This document shows positions 47,044-59,115 of a DNA stretch of 64,000 nt, piece by piece. Location of the stretch: positions 37,414,774 through 37,478,773 of the forward strand of contig OY294049.1 in assembly GCA_958510825.1 (NCBI GenBank), in the 5' to 3' direction. This DNA comes from Brachypterus glaber (taxonomy: Eukaryota > Arthropoda > Insecta > Coleoptera > Kateretidae). The first letter of the stretch is position 1, and each line of letters starts with the position of its first letter. A program made the position numbers and the translations under genes. Below the pieces are notes generated by a model. It was not told where the DNA came from. It was given only the letters and a program-made list of their open reading frames with translations, and made no database searches.

Positions 47044-48053
47044 TATATTTTAAAAATATCATATACAATATATATTGATTCTAAGCAAAAACTATTAAAA
47101 GTTAATTATTATTACAAGGTTACTTTTAATATGAATTCATGAAAAAAAAATCTTCAGCTTGAAGAAATAAACAATATTTGTTTAATGGAATATTAAAAAT
47201 ACTAAACAATCATGTATGTATAAGAAATTTAATTGTAAATTTGTGGTTTAATAAAAAATGTCCATGATATATATACTATTGACATTTTTTTTTTAATTTT
47301 TATGATTAATTCAGGACATACATTTTTTTTATATTTTTTGATTATGCGTAGTAGGAAAAGAATTTAAAACTAGATGAAACGTTGCAAGCACCCTGTCAAA
47401 ACATCGGCACTATTGTACACTTGATTTTAAATTCTGTATCTTTAAAACATTATATTCTAGAAAAAAACTGTATATAACATTTTTTATAGGGCTTAAAAAG
47501 AGCTTTTATTTAAAATATAATTTTTTGAAATCGGGTTATAAATATGTGAGATATACTAAAAAAACCTTTTACTGCTTTAAACGCACTTTCAATAACAAAA
47601 TGTTATCTGGCTTACTGTTGATGTTTCGACGCGTTATACTATAGTCAATCAATCGTGCAGCATATCGAGAGCCTTGAATATCGAGAGCCTTGAATATCAA
47701 GACTCTCGGGAGACAATGCAAGAAGTTAATTGACGAGACTCTTGTTAAACTAGACAAGAAGTTAATGGTCCCGAAGTGGTCAAGAAAAGATCGAACTATA
47801 TCGTGTCTTGAAAATCAAAACTGTCGTTAACACAGGACCACAAAAAAAATTAAATTAGTTTTTTATAAACCAGATTATATTTTTTCTACGTATTTTTGAG
47901 ACCTGAAGACGAATGACCCTCAAAATCTTAAGATATAGCGCATAATGGGTTTTTTTGTATGTATCCAAGGCAAAAAAAATCTGCAAGATTTAAAAAAAAT
48001 CATGGAAATATTGCTAAATAAAAATGATTCATGTCATAACTTGCACATTTTGA
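47044..48053. other. Intergenic; inverted copy of TTGACCTTAGTATCACGC-type repeat at 47590-47790
   Basis: 47590-47790 has ATCTGGCTTACTGTTGATGT, GACGCGTTATACTATAG and TCTCG/GAGAC repeats, a decayed minus-strand copy of the family. No gene is seen. Confidence 0.35.
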
Positions 48054-48114
48054 ATGGGGCCAAATAGCATAGACATCGTCTGGAATACTTCGAGAAAAAA
48101 GCTATTGAGTCATT

Positions 48115-48420
48115 TCCATTAAAACCTAAAATTTGGCGCAGATACGTAGACGATGTGTATGCTATTTGGCCCCATGGCATGGAAAGCCTTCAAGGTTTTC
48201 TAAATCACCTCAATTCCCAACATAAATCTATACGGTTTACGATGGAAATTGAGAACAACGGATCACTTCCCTTTTTGGACGTTTTGGTTTACAAAACGGA
48301 AAATGGCTCAATAGGATACTCGGTATACAGGAAAAAAACCCACACTGACAGATACCTAAACGCATTTTCACATCACCATCCCTCTCAAAAACGCTCGGTA
48401 GTTAATTCACTTGTTTCATG
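48115..48420 (+). pseudogene. Penelope-like reverse transcriptase fragment
   Basis: About 100 codons are recognisable: WRRYVDDVYAIW with the catalytic YVDD, then SLPFLDVLVYKTENG and the thumb-like YRKKTHTDRYLNA region typical of Penelope RT. The fragment lacks fingers and most of the palm. It ends at an in-frame TGA (48418-48420), and the endonuclease portion continues in a different frame, so the original fusion is broken. Confidence 0.8.
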
Positions 48421-49068
48421 ATTTCAGACAAGAATTCCCTAGACACAGAACTCCTTAAACTAACCAAAGCCTTGACCATGAACGGTTATACCAAAAAAGA
48501 CATTAATAAGACCATATACAAATACAGAAATCCCAGACCCAAACAACAGGACAATAGTGACAATGACAGACAGACACAAGTTATACTTCCCTATGTAAGC
48601 GGTATCACGGATAAAATAGGTAAACTTTTGAAGAAGTCAAATATTAAGCCTATATTTCGGTCCAACCAAAAATTAGGTCAATGTTTGACTTCAACAAAAG
48701 ACAAAATACCCCTGAGTTCAGAAGGCGTATATAAAATACCCTGCTCCTGTGGTACGGTTTACATAGGTGAAACTAAGAGAAAAATTTCTACAAGACTTCA
48801 AGAGCATGAGCGCAATATAAGAAAGAAACAAATTTCCTTATCGGCAGTAGCCGAACATGTACATGAAACAGGTCATAAAATCAATTTGTCTGAAACAAAA
48901 CAAATATTAACAGAAAACAGAAAAATGCCAAGGAAGATACGGGAATCGATAGAAATCATCAAGCATCCTAACAATATCAATCGGGACACTGGTTACCACT
49001 TACCTGCAATATGGAAGTCTTTGATAGGAAAAACCCCGTCACGGGTGAATAACCACAACTCGTCATAA
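48418..49068 (+). pseudogene. GIY-YIG endonuclease portion of Penelope-like element
   Basis: 216 open codons. Residues about 100-150 hold GVYKIPCSCGTVYIGETKRK and RLQEHERNIRKK, the GIY-YIG signature in its Penelope form (V-Y-K-I-P-C...Y-I-G) with the Arg and Glu-containing helix, then AEHVHETGHKI and a His/Asn C-terminus. In life this nuclease nicks target DNA for priming. The ATG is incidental: the domain is normally fused to the RT, and the RT frame ends at a stop overlapping this start. Confidence 0.82.
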
Positions 49069-49108
49069 ATAGTGACACAAGTTGATTCGAAACTTAGTTT
49101 CAGATTAA

Positions 49109-49149
49109 TCCCTGAAGATGTCTCTAGTAGTAAGAGACGAAACGTCGGA
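49109..49149 (+). ncRNA. Hammerhead-ribozyme-like motif at 3' end of the Penelope copy
   Basis: The same core and stems as in the inverted pair, located 41 bp after the endonuclease stop. This places the motif in the element's terminal repeat. Confidence 0.45.
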
Positions 49150-49199
49150 AAGTGAAAATCCATTAACACGGTCTAAACCCGAAAGTGAAAGTTCTTTAT

Positions 49200-49757
49200 G
49201 TGAGATAGTTTCTAGATCGTTTTGAGATAGTTTCGAGATAGTTTCAACATAGTATTGATAAATAACAGATAAGAAATGAGGTATCGATAAAAAACGATTG
49301 ACGATTTGGTCCAGATAATTATTGCCTATTAAAATTAAATATTTTTTTCTCAGTTACGACATTATTTATCTTGTTATGTAATACAATTTTCAATAAAATT
49401 TCGCCATTAGTTTTAACTATTCATAAAAATTTACGGTACACCTATAGAATTTACGATTCAGTACTTCCGAGTTAAATTCTAATTTGTGATTAAACTGTAC
49501 CTGAAAAATATTCAACTTAACCTACTAAAGCGTTAAATTATGATTTGTAAATTATTCGGTTATAATTATAATTATTAAATTATTACAATGGCTGCATAAT
49601 AGTATTTATTGAACGCATCTATAAACACAACGCAGGAAAAAAATATATATACTTACGTAGCTACATTTAACTCTATCAAATCTAATAGATATTTATAATA
49701 CACGGGCGAAATTAAATTTTTCGATTAAGTAGGTTTTTAGAAGTCGAGAGCCTCTGG
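49200..49757. other. Intergenic, nothing recognised
   Basis: Short GAGATAGTTTC direct repeats follow the Penelope terminus (49200-49250). Otherwise plain AT-rich DNA. Confidence 0.4.
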
Positions 49758-50120
49758 CCCAGAGCACATAATAACTATTAGATATCCAGGGATATAGATT
49801 ATATCCAGTGGATAGCCTGGATTGACATTAGATATCCCATGGTCGTCCAAATGTCCGCCTATATCCAGGATATCCACTGGTAATCCACGAAATTTCCAGT
49901 GGACATGATGGATCTAAGATCTAATGGATGTCCAGTGGATTTGCTTAAGGGAGGTTAAAAAAATATATGTCCACTGGAAATCTCGTGGATATCCTGGATA
50001 TAGGCGTACATTTAGATGTCCATGGGATATCTAATGTCAATCCAGGCTATCCACTGGATATACTCTATATCCAGAAAGTATATCCCCTGGATATCTAATA
50101 GTTATTATGTGCTGTCTGGG
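49758..50120. mobile_element. Palindromic GGATATCC-rich MITE with CCCAGACAGCACA ends
   Basis: 363 bp, almost one palindrome. The left terminus CCCAGAGCACATAATAAC pairs with a right end complementary to CCCAGACAGCACATAATAAC. Arms carry many (T)GGATATCC(A) units. Confidence 0.8.
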
Positions 50121-50144
50121 GACCCAAGGGTAATACTGCCCTTC

Positions 50145-50267
50145 TAAGCTAGAAACCAGTAACTCCATTTGAAAATACCAGCGCGCTGCAGGGTTTTCAA
50201 AATATTACATCAGAGTTGACAGGAAAACGTCTCTATGCGACAAATGGAGTTACTTCTTTCCAACTTA
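50145..50267. repeat. Short inverted repeat, CAGTAACTCCATTTG
   Basis: AAGCTAGAAACCAGTAACTC and a near-complement at 50241-50267 flank 70 bp that include GCGCGCTGCAGG. Confidence 0.5.
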
Positions 50268-51345
50268 GTAGAGCAGAATAAACCTACGAAATCAAAATTT
50301 AACTTTTTGCAATATTTTGAATTATTTAAAATTATTTTTATGGTTAAGGAGAAAAAGTTTTTTCTTTATTTTTCGTTTGTTTTTATAATAAATTTAATTT
50401 ATTGTGTTGCTCTTCTAAAAGTTAATAAAATACTTTAACATTTTTGTTTTTTTTATAACTTCCAGTAAAACATCCGTGTTAGTATTGCGTTAAAAAATTA
50501 AAGTCGTATATTTAGTATTTATATAAATTTTTTATCAAAATATATCGAATACCATTTATGTAATGTAATTACATTAATTTTTCTATGCGTATACTATTTT
50601 ATAATAATTATAATTATACTTGAAAAATATAATAAAAATCGCAATACCACAGAAACAATCGCCATGTCATTATCGTTAAAACAGCTCAAGTGTAACTTCA
50701 ATGGTGATTAAAAATAAAAGTCCATTATCTACACAGATAAAAAAATATCTTTTCCAAATGAATGTCATTTAGGCCAAGAATGTTAACTTTAAATATACGC
50801 AACAACATATTATTTAAATAATGATTTTTAGTAGAAAACTGTAAAACAACTATTTTGATATATTGCCGTGTTAGTTCGACAAAATTCAACTATAATTTAA
50901 CGAAATGACTTCGTAGAAATAACAAACCCGTCTAAAAATTCAATAAAGATGTAGTTTAAGTGAAATTATAATTTTTCTTTGACAAAATAACATATTTTTC
51001 TTTTACAGTTTTAAATGTTAATGGAAAATAAATACATATATGTATAACATGTTAAGAAAACAACTATTTTATAAAAAAAATACATTTGCTTTAAAACAAA
51101 ATTTTTACTTATTGGGTATAATTAAACAAATTATAATATAATCATAATTATACAAATAAATCATTTTTGTTAAATTAAAGTATTATTTTTATGCGTGTAG
51201 AATGAGAAATAAACGACAAGAAATCGCTGTTACATAACCAACCCAATAGAAAACAAAATCATTTAGATTAATGAAGCAACTCTTATTTAGAACAGTTATT
51301 GTCTCCATTATACATTATTATAACAATCAAACTTGTTTAACATTA
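50268..51345. other. AT-rich intergenic, nothing recognised
   Basis: Very AT-rich; the small open frame at 50235-50438 is low-complexity Phe/Lys/Leu and lacks a domain. Confidence 0.4.
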
Positions 51346-51894
51346 CACGGGCACACAAAATAAATCTCGAGTGCGGCAGACTAGACTAGTCAAATCTTAC
51401 GTATTTTGGGTCGCTGAATCTGAATCCGAGGTCAGAATTTAAAAGTTAGCTTTCAAAATGGCGGATCCAATATGGCGGATCCAATATGGCGGATAAGATT
51501 TTTTTAAATTGCTCGGATTTGCATGAAACTTGGTACTCGGGGGTTTTTTGGGGACGCTGATTATGAATCTGGTGCCAGTTTTTCAAAATTCAAAATGGCG
51601 GATCCAGTATGGCGGATTAAATTTTTAAAGTTTCTCGGATGTGCTTGAAATTTGGTACTGGGGGGTTTTTGGGGTAGCTGATTACGAGTCTGGTGCCAGT
51701 TTTCCAAAATTCGAAATAGCGGATCCAATATGGTGGATTAAATTTTCCGAGAAATCTAATCCGCCATATTGGATCCGCCATGTCGAACGCTAACTTTAAA
51801 ATTCTGACCTCGGATTCAGATTCAGCTACCCAAAATACGTAAGAATTGACTAGTCTGGTCTGCCGAACTCGAGATTTTTTTTTGTGTGCCGGTG
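51346..51894. mobile_element. TTA-flanked MITE with CACACAAAA ends and ATGGCGGATCC repeats
   Basis: 549 bp, termini CACSGGCACACAAAA, about 100-bp arms, flanked by TTA. The interior has two diverged units of about 110 bp built on GGTACTSGGGGGTTTTTTGG and repeated CCAATATGGCGGAT. Confidence 0.75.
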
Positions 51895-51929
51895 TTATTA
51901 TCTATACTCTTCACGGCTGTCGAGTTGAT

Positions 51930-52290
51930 GAGGAATCCTCGTTCCCATTCTGCCCCATACACGGGGCAGAATGGGATATGATATTTAATTATCGAGATTC
52001 TTTAATTTTACGGTGATAGCTTCCACAGCACGTTAAATGTTCTCTGAGGACCAGGTTTACCTGTCAGTTTTCCTTTTGTAGTGACGCACAACAAAATTTT
52101 TTTTTTCAATTTCACGATGGTAGTTTCCATAGCACGGTCCATGTTCTTTGGGAAACAGTTTGGCTTGCAGTTTTTCTTTTGTAATGATGCACCATCTAGG
52201 TATAACAATAATAAATACAACAAAATTACTACTATATTAATACAACGGGTACTATCCCGTTCCGCCCCATCCCATTCTGCCCCAATTGCA
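51930..52290. repeat. CCCATTCTGCCCC hairpin and 95-bp direct duplication
   Basis: 51944-51975 is CCCATTCTGCCCC, 6-bp loop and its complement. Units 52001-52089 and 52103-52193 are diverged direct repeats (GTAGTTTCCATAGCACG-type). CCGCCCCATCCCATTCTGCC recurs near 52262. Confidence 0.55.
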
Positions 52291-53231
52291 TACTACAACG
52301 TAAACTTATTCTAATAAATAATTAAAACAATATATTACGAACTTTCCAAATAGGTATCATAAATATAATCAATAAAAATAACAGGACTTACCTCGAATCA
52401 ATATCCATAAATATTATAAATGTACGCAAAATTAGACGCAAACTGTAAAAATCGCGGAAAGCACAGGACTACACAAAAAATAAGCACGCCAATCATTGCA
52501 TTGTAGCTCACTAAATATTTAAATATGATTAGCTTAACTCTGTCACACATCCTCGCCCGTAAAAAGCACCATACCGTTCGGCCCCGTATCCCGTTCCGCC
52601 CCGAGTTCCCCTATATTTATTTAACTTTGGTTTCTGCAGACAAAAACTTTGGAGAGTGTATAATAGAATGCGGAGCATTACATACATTTAGTACTGTTTT
52701 ATCTTCTTTTAATTATTTACTGTTACATTATCATGATTTAAGATATATGATTAATTACTTTTATAATACAAGTTAAAAAAAAAAGAATGACGTCACGCAA
52801 TAGTGGGAGAGGGAATATTTAATTTTTTAATTTTTACTATACTCACCCTCAGAAAACAAGGATCATTTTTAAAGGTTCAGAATATAATAAATAGTTTAAT
52901 TAAAATAATTCAACCGTGTTTCAAAAAAATAATACCTTAATATTAAGAGTTCCATTGTGTTTATTGTAGTAATTATTATAATTACCAATACATTTAAAAT
53001 ACTAATTTAAAAGCAGTCAAAAATATAATTATAATCAAGTTTAATTGACGTAATCAAAACATAAGAAAAAGAGGTGTCTGTTATTATTATAGTAGAATTA
53101 TGATTTAAACCGAATCCATCAAACTAGAAGATTTTCTACTGACTGACATTAAAAAAAAAAAAACGAATATTTCGTGACTGAAAGTACCTGTTAAAAAAAT
53201 AATAAAATATTGAAATTTTATATAATATTTT
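52291..53231. other. Intergenic, one CCCGTTCCGCCCCG remnant
   Basis: 52560-52605 repeats the CCGTTCCGCCCC theme of the preceding element, so it may reach here. Otherwise AT-rich with no gene. Confidence 0.35.
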
Positions 53232-54029
53232 TACCCAGATAGCACAGGTTTATAGAATGGATATTCCCAGAATGTCCGTTTTGGGATTTCCGACATCCCC
53301 AGGATATCCGATTTCATCTATAGATATCCGTAGGACATCCTCAGGATATACTTTATTACTAAACGGGCAGCCGAGCGACTTCCGAGGATATACTGTCTGT
53401 CCAAAAGATAGCTACAAATTATGTACAAATGGCTCCGACAAAAGTAGCTATTAAATAGTATTGCTTTTATTAATTTTATTGTGAAATATTGCTATTAGAA
53501 GCTTCAAGCTGCTAGCTTTCACCTAGGTACAAGTTATTTAAATTTAGGCTAATAGTTTCACGAAAAAAAATAACAGCAATACTATTTGATATCCACTTTT
53601 GTCGGGGACATTTGTACATAATTAGTAACTTATCTACCTATCTTATTTCCTTTTTCATCATAGGACGGAGGGAGGGGTAACACTCATGAAATTGTGCAAC
53701 AAAAGGAAAACACAATATATATTTAACAATAATTGTGGAAAAAACTTGCACACATAAACAGACCACCAACATCTGCTATTTGTGGTGGCGAAAAACGCTG
53801 TAAATTTAAAATAATGAAGGAAAAGCCATAGGGGCATATCCACTGGAAATCCCCTCGGGACGTCCTTGGGTTGTACGAAGGACATACCGTATATCCTTGG
53901 GATATAAGGGCAGTATATCCTTAGGACATACCTTTCAGGATATCCTTGAGATATACTAATGTCCCGGGACATGCGACATTGAGAGGACATTTTGAGGATA
54001 TCCGGGGGATATTGTGTGCTATATGGGTA
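53232..54029. mobile_element. GGATATCC-rich element with TACCCAGATAGCACA ends, fullest copy
   Basis: 798 bp with a 15-bp inverted terminus TACCCAKATAGCACA. Both flanks of the body are made of RGGATATCCY-like units, and the centre has a second inverted repeat (53417-53463 / 53577-53626). Confidence 0.75.
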
Positions 54030-54230
54030 GTGATCATTTCTCTGTGTGTATTTTTATATTTCAGGGAATTGAACCCTCAGTTACGGCACTACATGTAGCT
54101 ATTTATTTCCTTTTTAAAACGCTTAATAGCTTAGCTCGTTTAACAGTGATTCCTGTAAAACCAATGAAAGTAAAAAAAATCAATATAGTTATTAATAACG
54201 TAAAGATATGTAATGCATCGCATTCCACAG

Positions 54231-55025
54231 TATACTCTTCACAGTGGCTAGGAATTGCATTTTCTCTCGATAATCTTTCAAAACTGGTAAGAATATATCA
54301 ATCAACCTAAGAAATGTTTTTCGAAAACTTGGAGTTTTTAGGACTTTTTTTATATTTATATATAAATAAAGGTTGGTCCGGAAATCAGTCCTAAGGGAGC
54401 TACGGCTCTTTAAAATTGCATTAAAAATAAGGTTTTTAATTAATAACTCTTGTACCCTTAAAGCTAGAACGACAAGCTTTTGCATATATACTAGTATTAA
54501 TAAGGGCAATAAGTTTATGTTATTTTTTTTTTAAATTTATCCAGAGGCGCGCCTAGACGGACAAAATATGTGAGGCTTAAAACATTTTTGCCCCAAACTT
54601 TTTTATGTGTATTTTTTTTGGATTTTTTGTAATAATTATAGATTCCTTCAGTAAAAATACATAAAAAACGTGATATAGTGCAACACTGTAGGAACAACCG
54701 TTTTCAAAAAAAAATGCAATTAAGAGGAAGTGACATTTTGTGCCACTAAAAATGTTACCTTTTAAAAGGCTTTATCTCCTTTAATATTAAATTTTGGTGA
54801 AAAATACTTTTTTGCTTAGTTTTAAATAAAGAATCATACTGCAGCATTTTTTGTTCCCGCTTCAATATGTCCATCTTCGAAGGGCAGCAGCTCGCTTAGG
54901 GCTCATTTCCGGACCAACCTTTATAGAAACTTTCTTTCACATTTTTTAACGTAGAATCACCCCTTAAATTTTTCGAACTTATTTCTGAATAACCCTTTAT
55001 AAATAACTATACTGTGAAGAGTATA
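54231..55025. mobile_element. Element bounded by TATACTCTTCACAG, containing a shared-core MITE fragment
   Basis: TATACTCTTCACAG at the left and its complement at the right. 54367-54996 is a truncated shared-core MITE (starting at AAAGGTTGGTCCGGAAAT, ending near AATAACCCTTTA). Confidence 0.5.
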
Positions 55026-56301
55026 GAAACGAGAATTTCTAGAAATAGCAATCGGCAAGGTTGCTGGATTTCAAACGATTTACGTACACGTCGTACGTGT
55101 AGAATATATGTTTCATTAATAAAGAACAAGCATTTTAGCGATTGGAATATCCAGTCGTTCAAAGAATCAATCAATTAAGTCTTGAATGATTTTAGTTCAA
55201 AACGATTTTTATTGATTTTCTTCTATACTTTACAAAGAACAAAAAAACGCCATGAAAATGAAATATTAGCTTTCAGAATTGTCATAAAAAGTGATAAAAA
55301 CATTATTTTTATAAAACACAATTAAAAAAAAAACAAAAAGTTTAATTTCTAGATTTTTTTTAGTTACACTTTATTATTACTATAATATTTAACCAATCCC
55401 GTCACGAATTAAATTCTTTTCTCAGCCAATCAGTCATTATTAAATCGAAGAAATCCCTAATACTCGAACAAATCCCATGTACTAAAGATTTTTTCCCTTT
55501 TCGTCGGTAACTGAGGAAATGTCTGTTTGAGCAACATGCCGTAAAGTAATGTCAAATTAAAGTCTGTTTCATCAAGCATAATAGTAAATTAAAAATCGCA
55601 CAGTGAATATTTTCAAAACAGATTCGAATAATGGATGTGGGAATATACTGCGTAGTTTATTTTATAAAACATAACTATATTCTATACAGAAACATATACT
55701 ATTCAAACTTGTTGTAAAAATATTTACTGTACGGTTTTTAATTTACTCTCTTGCTTGATAAAACAGACTATAGTTTATGAATTTGTCAAAACTTCTTTGG
55801 TTATCAAAAACCTGACCCAGAAAATGCATTCGCTGTATCTCGCCCGTTGACAAGCAAAAATATTCGTACATAAATAGAAAGAATAAACATTTCGTCTTTT
55901 TATATTATTTATAAAAACACTTTTTTTCTTTTGTTGACAGCAGTAGTTTAAGTAAAACTTGAAAACTTAATTTTTTTAAATAAAATTTTCAATGAGTTTG
56001 GACTTTTAAGAAAAAAAAAATCACTTAGTTTCCTGTAAATTTCTTGTTTTAGTATTTTTGATATCTTCCTTGATTTTTTCTTTTTACTATATTATTAACT
56101 ATATTATTTTAACAACATTTTATTCCTGCTTTTAATTTCCTTTCAGAAAACATTGCATAGTACTATTAAGCGCAAAATAAACCTTATTACATTATACAAA
56201 TTAAACCTAAGTAGTTTGATCACACACAATCCCTAGGATTAGGTGACAGACTAAAAACATACCTTCTAAAAATTATAAAAAAATATGCTAAATATCCGTT
56301 A
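55026..56301. other. AT-rich intergenic, nothing recognised
   Basis: A CTCTTCAC-type motif and ACGTACACGTCGTACGTGT palindrome occur near 55080. No gene or complete element is seen. Confidence 0.35.
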
Positions 56302-57723
56302 TAGACCAGGGTCGATAATTTTTGAAACCAAAAAAAATAATAGTAGGATGAAACCCGTTAAAAAAGGACGAGAATATAACAAAAATGAAAGGAAAAATAA
56401 TTTACGGGCGATCTGAGGTCGGGAAGTGGAAGGGGGTGAGTTTTTAAGGGTAAAAAACGGTGTATCTCGATTTCCGGCAAAACTACAAGTCCTATGGAAA
56501 AAAATTAAATGACAAAGTTGTAGGTAATAAAGAGACCTACAACTTTTGTAATTACACTTTTTTCACATAACCTCAAAATTTATGTGAAAAATTCAAATAA
56601 TCAAGTTTTTGGTTGGGACTTTTTATCTTATGCAAAAATTTTTTTTTTTACGTAATTTGGTAAAAACTTACCTTTTAATGTCCTAAAGACACTGTAATTT
56701 TTTTGATTTGAAATATTTATTTTTTCACCTTATTTTGACTTAATATCGAAAAAAGACCCTAATTTTCAATCGAAAATTCTCGCGTCAAAATATCAGCTTT
56801 TTAAAAAAAGTCGGGGAGTTTTTTGTTCGTTGAAATCTCTTCTTTCTGATAATGTAAAAAAATATACACATTACTATGGTAAATGTTCTCAGAAAATGCA
56901 AAGAAAAGAAAAAAAACTCGAATCCGATTTTTTTTTTTAATCACTATGTACAATTTTGAGCTATTTAGTAAAATTTACACTTTAATTACTTGAAAAACGT
57001 AAGATTCTATTTAATAATAATAAGTAATTAAAGTGTAAATTTTACTAAATAGCTCAAAATTGTACATAGTGATTAAAAAAAAATTTTCGGATTCGAGTTT
57101 TTTTCTTTTCTTTGCATTTTCTGAGAACATTTACCATAGTAATGTATATATTTTTTTACATTATCAGAAAGAAGAGATTTCAACGAACAAAAAACTCCCA
57201 GACTTTTTTTAAAAAGCTGATATTTTGACGCGAGAATTTTCGATTGAAAATTAGGGTGTTTTTTCGATATTAAGTCGAAATAAGGTGAAAAAATAAATAT
57301 TTCAAATCAACAAAATTACAGTGTCTTTAGGACATAAAAAGGTAAGTTTTCACCAAATTTCGTGAAAAAAAAATTTTTTTTGCATAAGATAAAAAGTCCA
57401 AACCAAAAACTTGATTATTTGAATTTTTCACATAAATTTTGAGGTTATGTGAAAAAAGTGTAATTATAAAAGTTGTAGGTCTCTTTATTACCTACAACTT
57501 TGTCATTTAATTTTTTTCCATAGGACTTGTAGTTTTGCCGGAAATCGAGATACACTGTTTTTTACCCTTAAAAACTCACCCCCTTCCACTTCCCGACCTC
57601 AGATCGCCCGTAAATTATTTTTCCTTTTATTTTTGTTATATTCTCGTCCTTTTTTAACGAGTTTCATCTTACTATAATTTTTTTTCACTTTTTACCATTT
57701 TCAAAATTATCGACCCTGGTCTA
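56302..57723. mobile_element. 1.42-kb near-perfect foldback element
   Basis: Arms 56302-56991 and 57022-57723 (about 690-700 bp) are complementary at nearly all positions around a 30-bp loop. Termini are TAGACCAGGGTCGATAATTT. Flanks are TTA on both sides, or TA if the terminus is GACCAGGG. No ORF. Confidence 0.9.
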
Positions 57724-57812
57724 TTATTCTTAGGTCTATTATTAAAACTAATTTAATTTAAAATAACTCAAAAATGTAATTTTACCGATGTATTTTGTAT
57801 TTTAAAGTTGTC

Positions 57813-57834
57813 AATAAACTTGAACTTGAACTTG
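57813..57834 (+). mobile_element. LINE-like 3' tail
   Basis: AATAAACTTGAACTTGAACT: a polyadenylation-like signal followed by a short tandem repeat, typical of non-LTR element 3' ends. Confidence 0.35.
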
Positions 57835-58051
57835 TTTCTTATTTAAAAGGAAACACTTAACATTTAAAACATTTTTAGCAATTTTAACTTTTTGGAATAT
57901 TAAAATAAATTCTTTAAATATTTATTAAGTACCTGCTTATATCGATTAAATATTAATTTAAATTTTTAAGTGGATACTGAGAAGTATAGCAACATGGGAT
58001 TTTACCGAGGTTGTATGCAACATAGTAATATAATGGAAATAACAACGTATA

Positions 58052-58189
58052 CAGGGTGATACAAAATTCATAGTATCATAATTTTTGAAGAACATAAATT
58101 AATGAGGGGCATACCAATATGATTTTCTTCATATTTTTGGGTGTAGAATCCCCTCTTAAATTTTGTGCCACGAATTTTGAGTCACCCTG
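58052..58189. mobile_element. Small TA MITE, CAGGGTGAYWCAAAATTC ends
   Basis: 138 bp, TA-flanked. The subterminal TTAAGAGGGGATTCTACACC and CAAAAATATGAA link it to the shared-core family despite different outer ends. Confidence 0.72.
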
Positions 58190-58458
58190 TATAGTGTATT
58201 ATTATAGTAGAAATATTGGTAAAATCCGTTTTTGTAATAGTTCTTTGTATCGATTTAAATTAGTTTAGTTCAGACATAAATAAGTATAGAAGTTAAATAA
58301 TTTATATTAATAGCCCATCTTTATGTAGCCCTAGGGGATGTATGTTGACAATTTAAGTGCCCCCTGATTCAGGAGAACTGACTTTAAGTAGAAAAAATTA
58401 TCCAAAAAAAGTGATCATTAAAAAAAACTAAAAACAAACGTTAGCATCTGATTATTTG

Positions 58459-58513
58459 GGTACGGCCCGTACCGTACGGGCCCCTCCGCCGGCCCCCCTA
58501 GAAACCCGGGCCA
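58459..58513. repeat. GC-rich island with a 19-bp palindrome
   Basis: GGCCCGTACCGTACGGGCC (58464-58482) inside a 55-bp stretch of mostly G/C in otherwise AT-rich DNA; probably a transposon end. Confidence 0.5.
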
Positions 58514-59115
58514 AAAAACTTTTTAGCCTTATTAATGGGAACAAGATGTTTTATTTGACAGAAATAAAATTTATTTGTCACAACCAAATATTTATTTGTC
58601 CATATCCGATCAAATATATAGTTTTAGTTAGTTTTAGACGCAAATAAACTTTTTTTTTCAGTGTAGTCCTTGTAAAAAGCCTTTATCTTATTTGGTTTGG
58701 AGACTTCAACTCTCAGTAAAAACAGAAACCTTTTTGATGTCCCAAAAAGCCACTTTTGCTTAAAAAGTTCTAGCTACCTTCCTCACAATTTTCTTAAACT
58801 TATGGTTAAGTTCTATCCGTTAGTAAATATATACTTAGTCCATGGATCCAATAAAAAAACTGTTTTTATTTTATTTTGTTTTAATTAACAAAAACTAATT
58901 ATTTTTTTATAACATGGGTTATCATCCAGTATACAGGAAATGTGCATATGTGAACTTAATTTGAAACGAATTGATTTTACACTTACACTTATATAATCTG
59001 GTAGGCGTAGATAATCATATATACACAGAAAAAAAACAACACTTTGATCCAAATATATATCATTTAAGCCCAGTGAACTTTATATTACCAGATTTATAAT
59101 TTTAATACTAATACA
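58514..59115. other. AT-rich intergenic, nothing recognised
   Basis: Open frames 58456-58888 lack domains and flank the GC island only by chance. Confidence 0.35.

Larger units (their letters stand above)
48054..49199 (+). mobile_element. 5'-truncated Penelope-like retroelement
   Basis: Contains the C-terminal part of a reverse transcriptase (RYVDDVYAI, the YxDD catalytic box, and FLDVLVY) followed by a GIY-YIG endonuclease frame and a conserved 3' terminus with a hammerhead-like hairpin. Penelope-like elements uniquely combine a telomerase-like RT with a C-terminal GIY-YIG nuclease. The 3' part is repeated as an inverted pair at 39137-39975. Confidence 0.88.
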
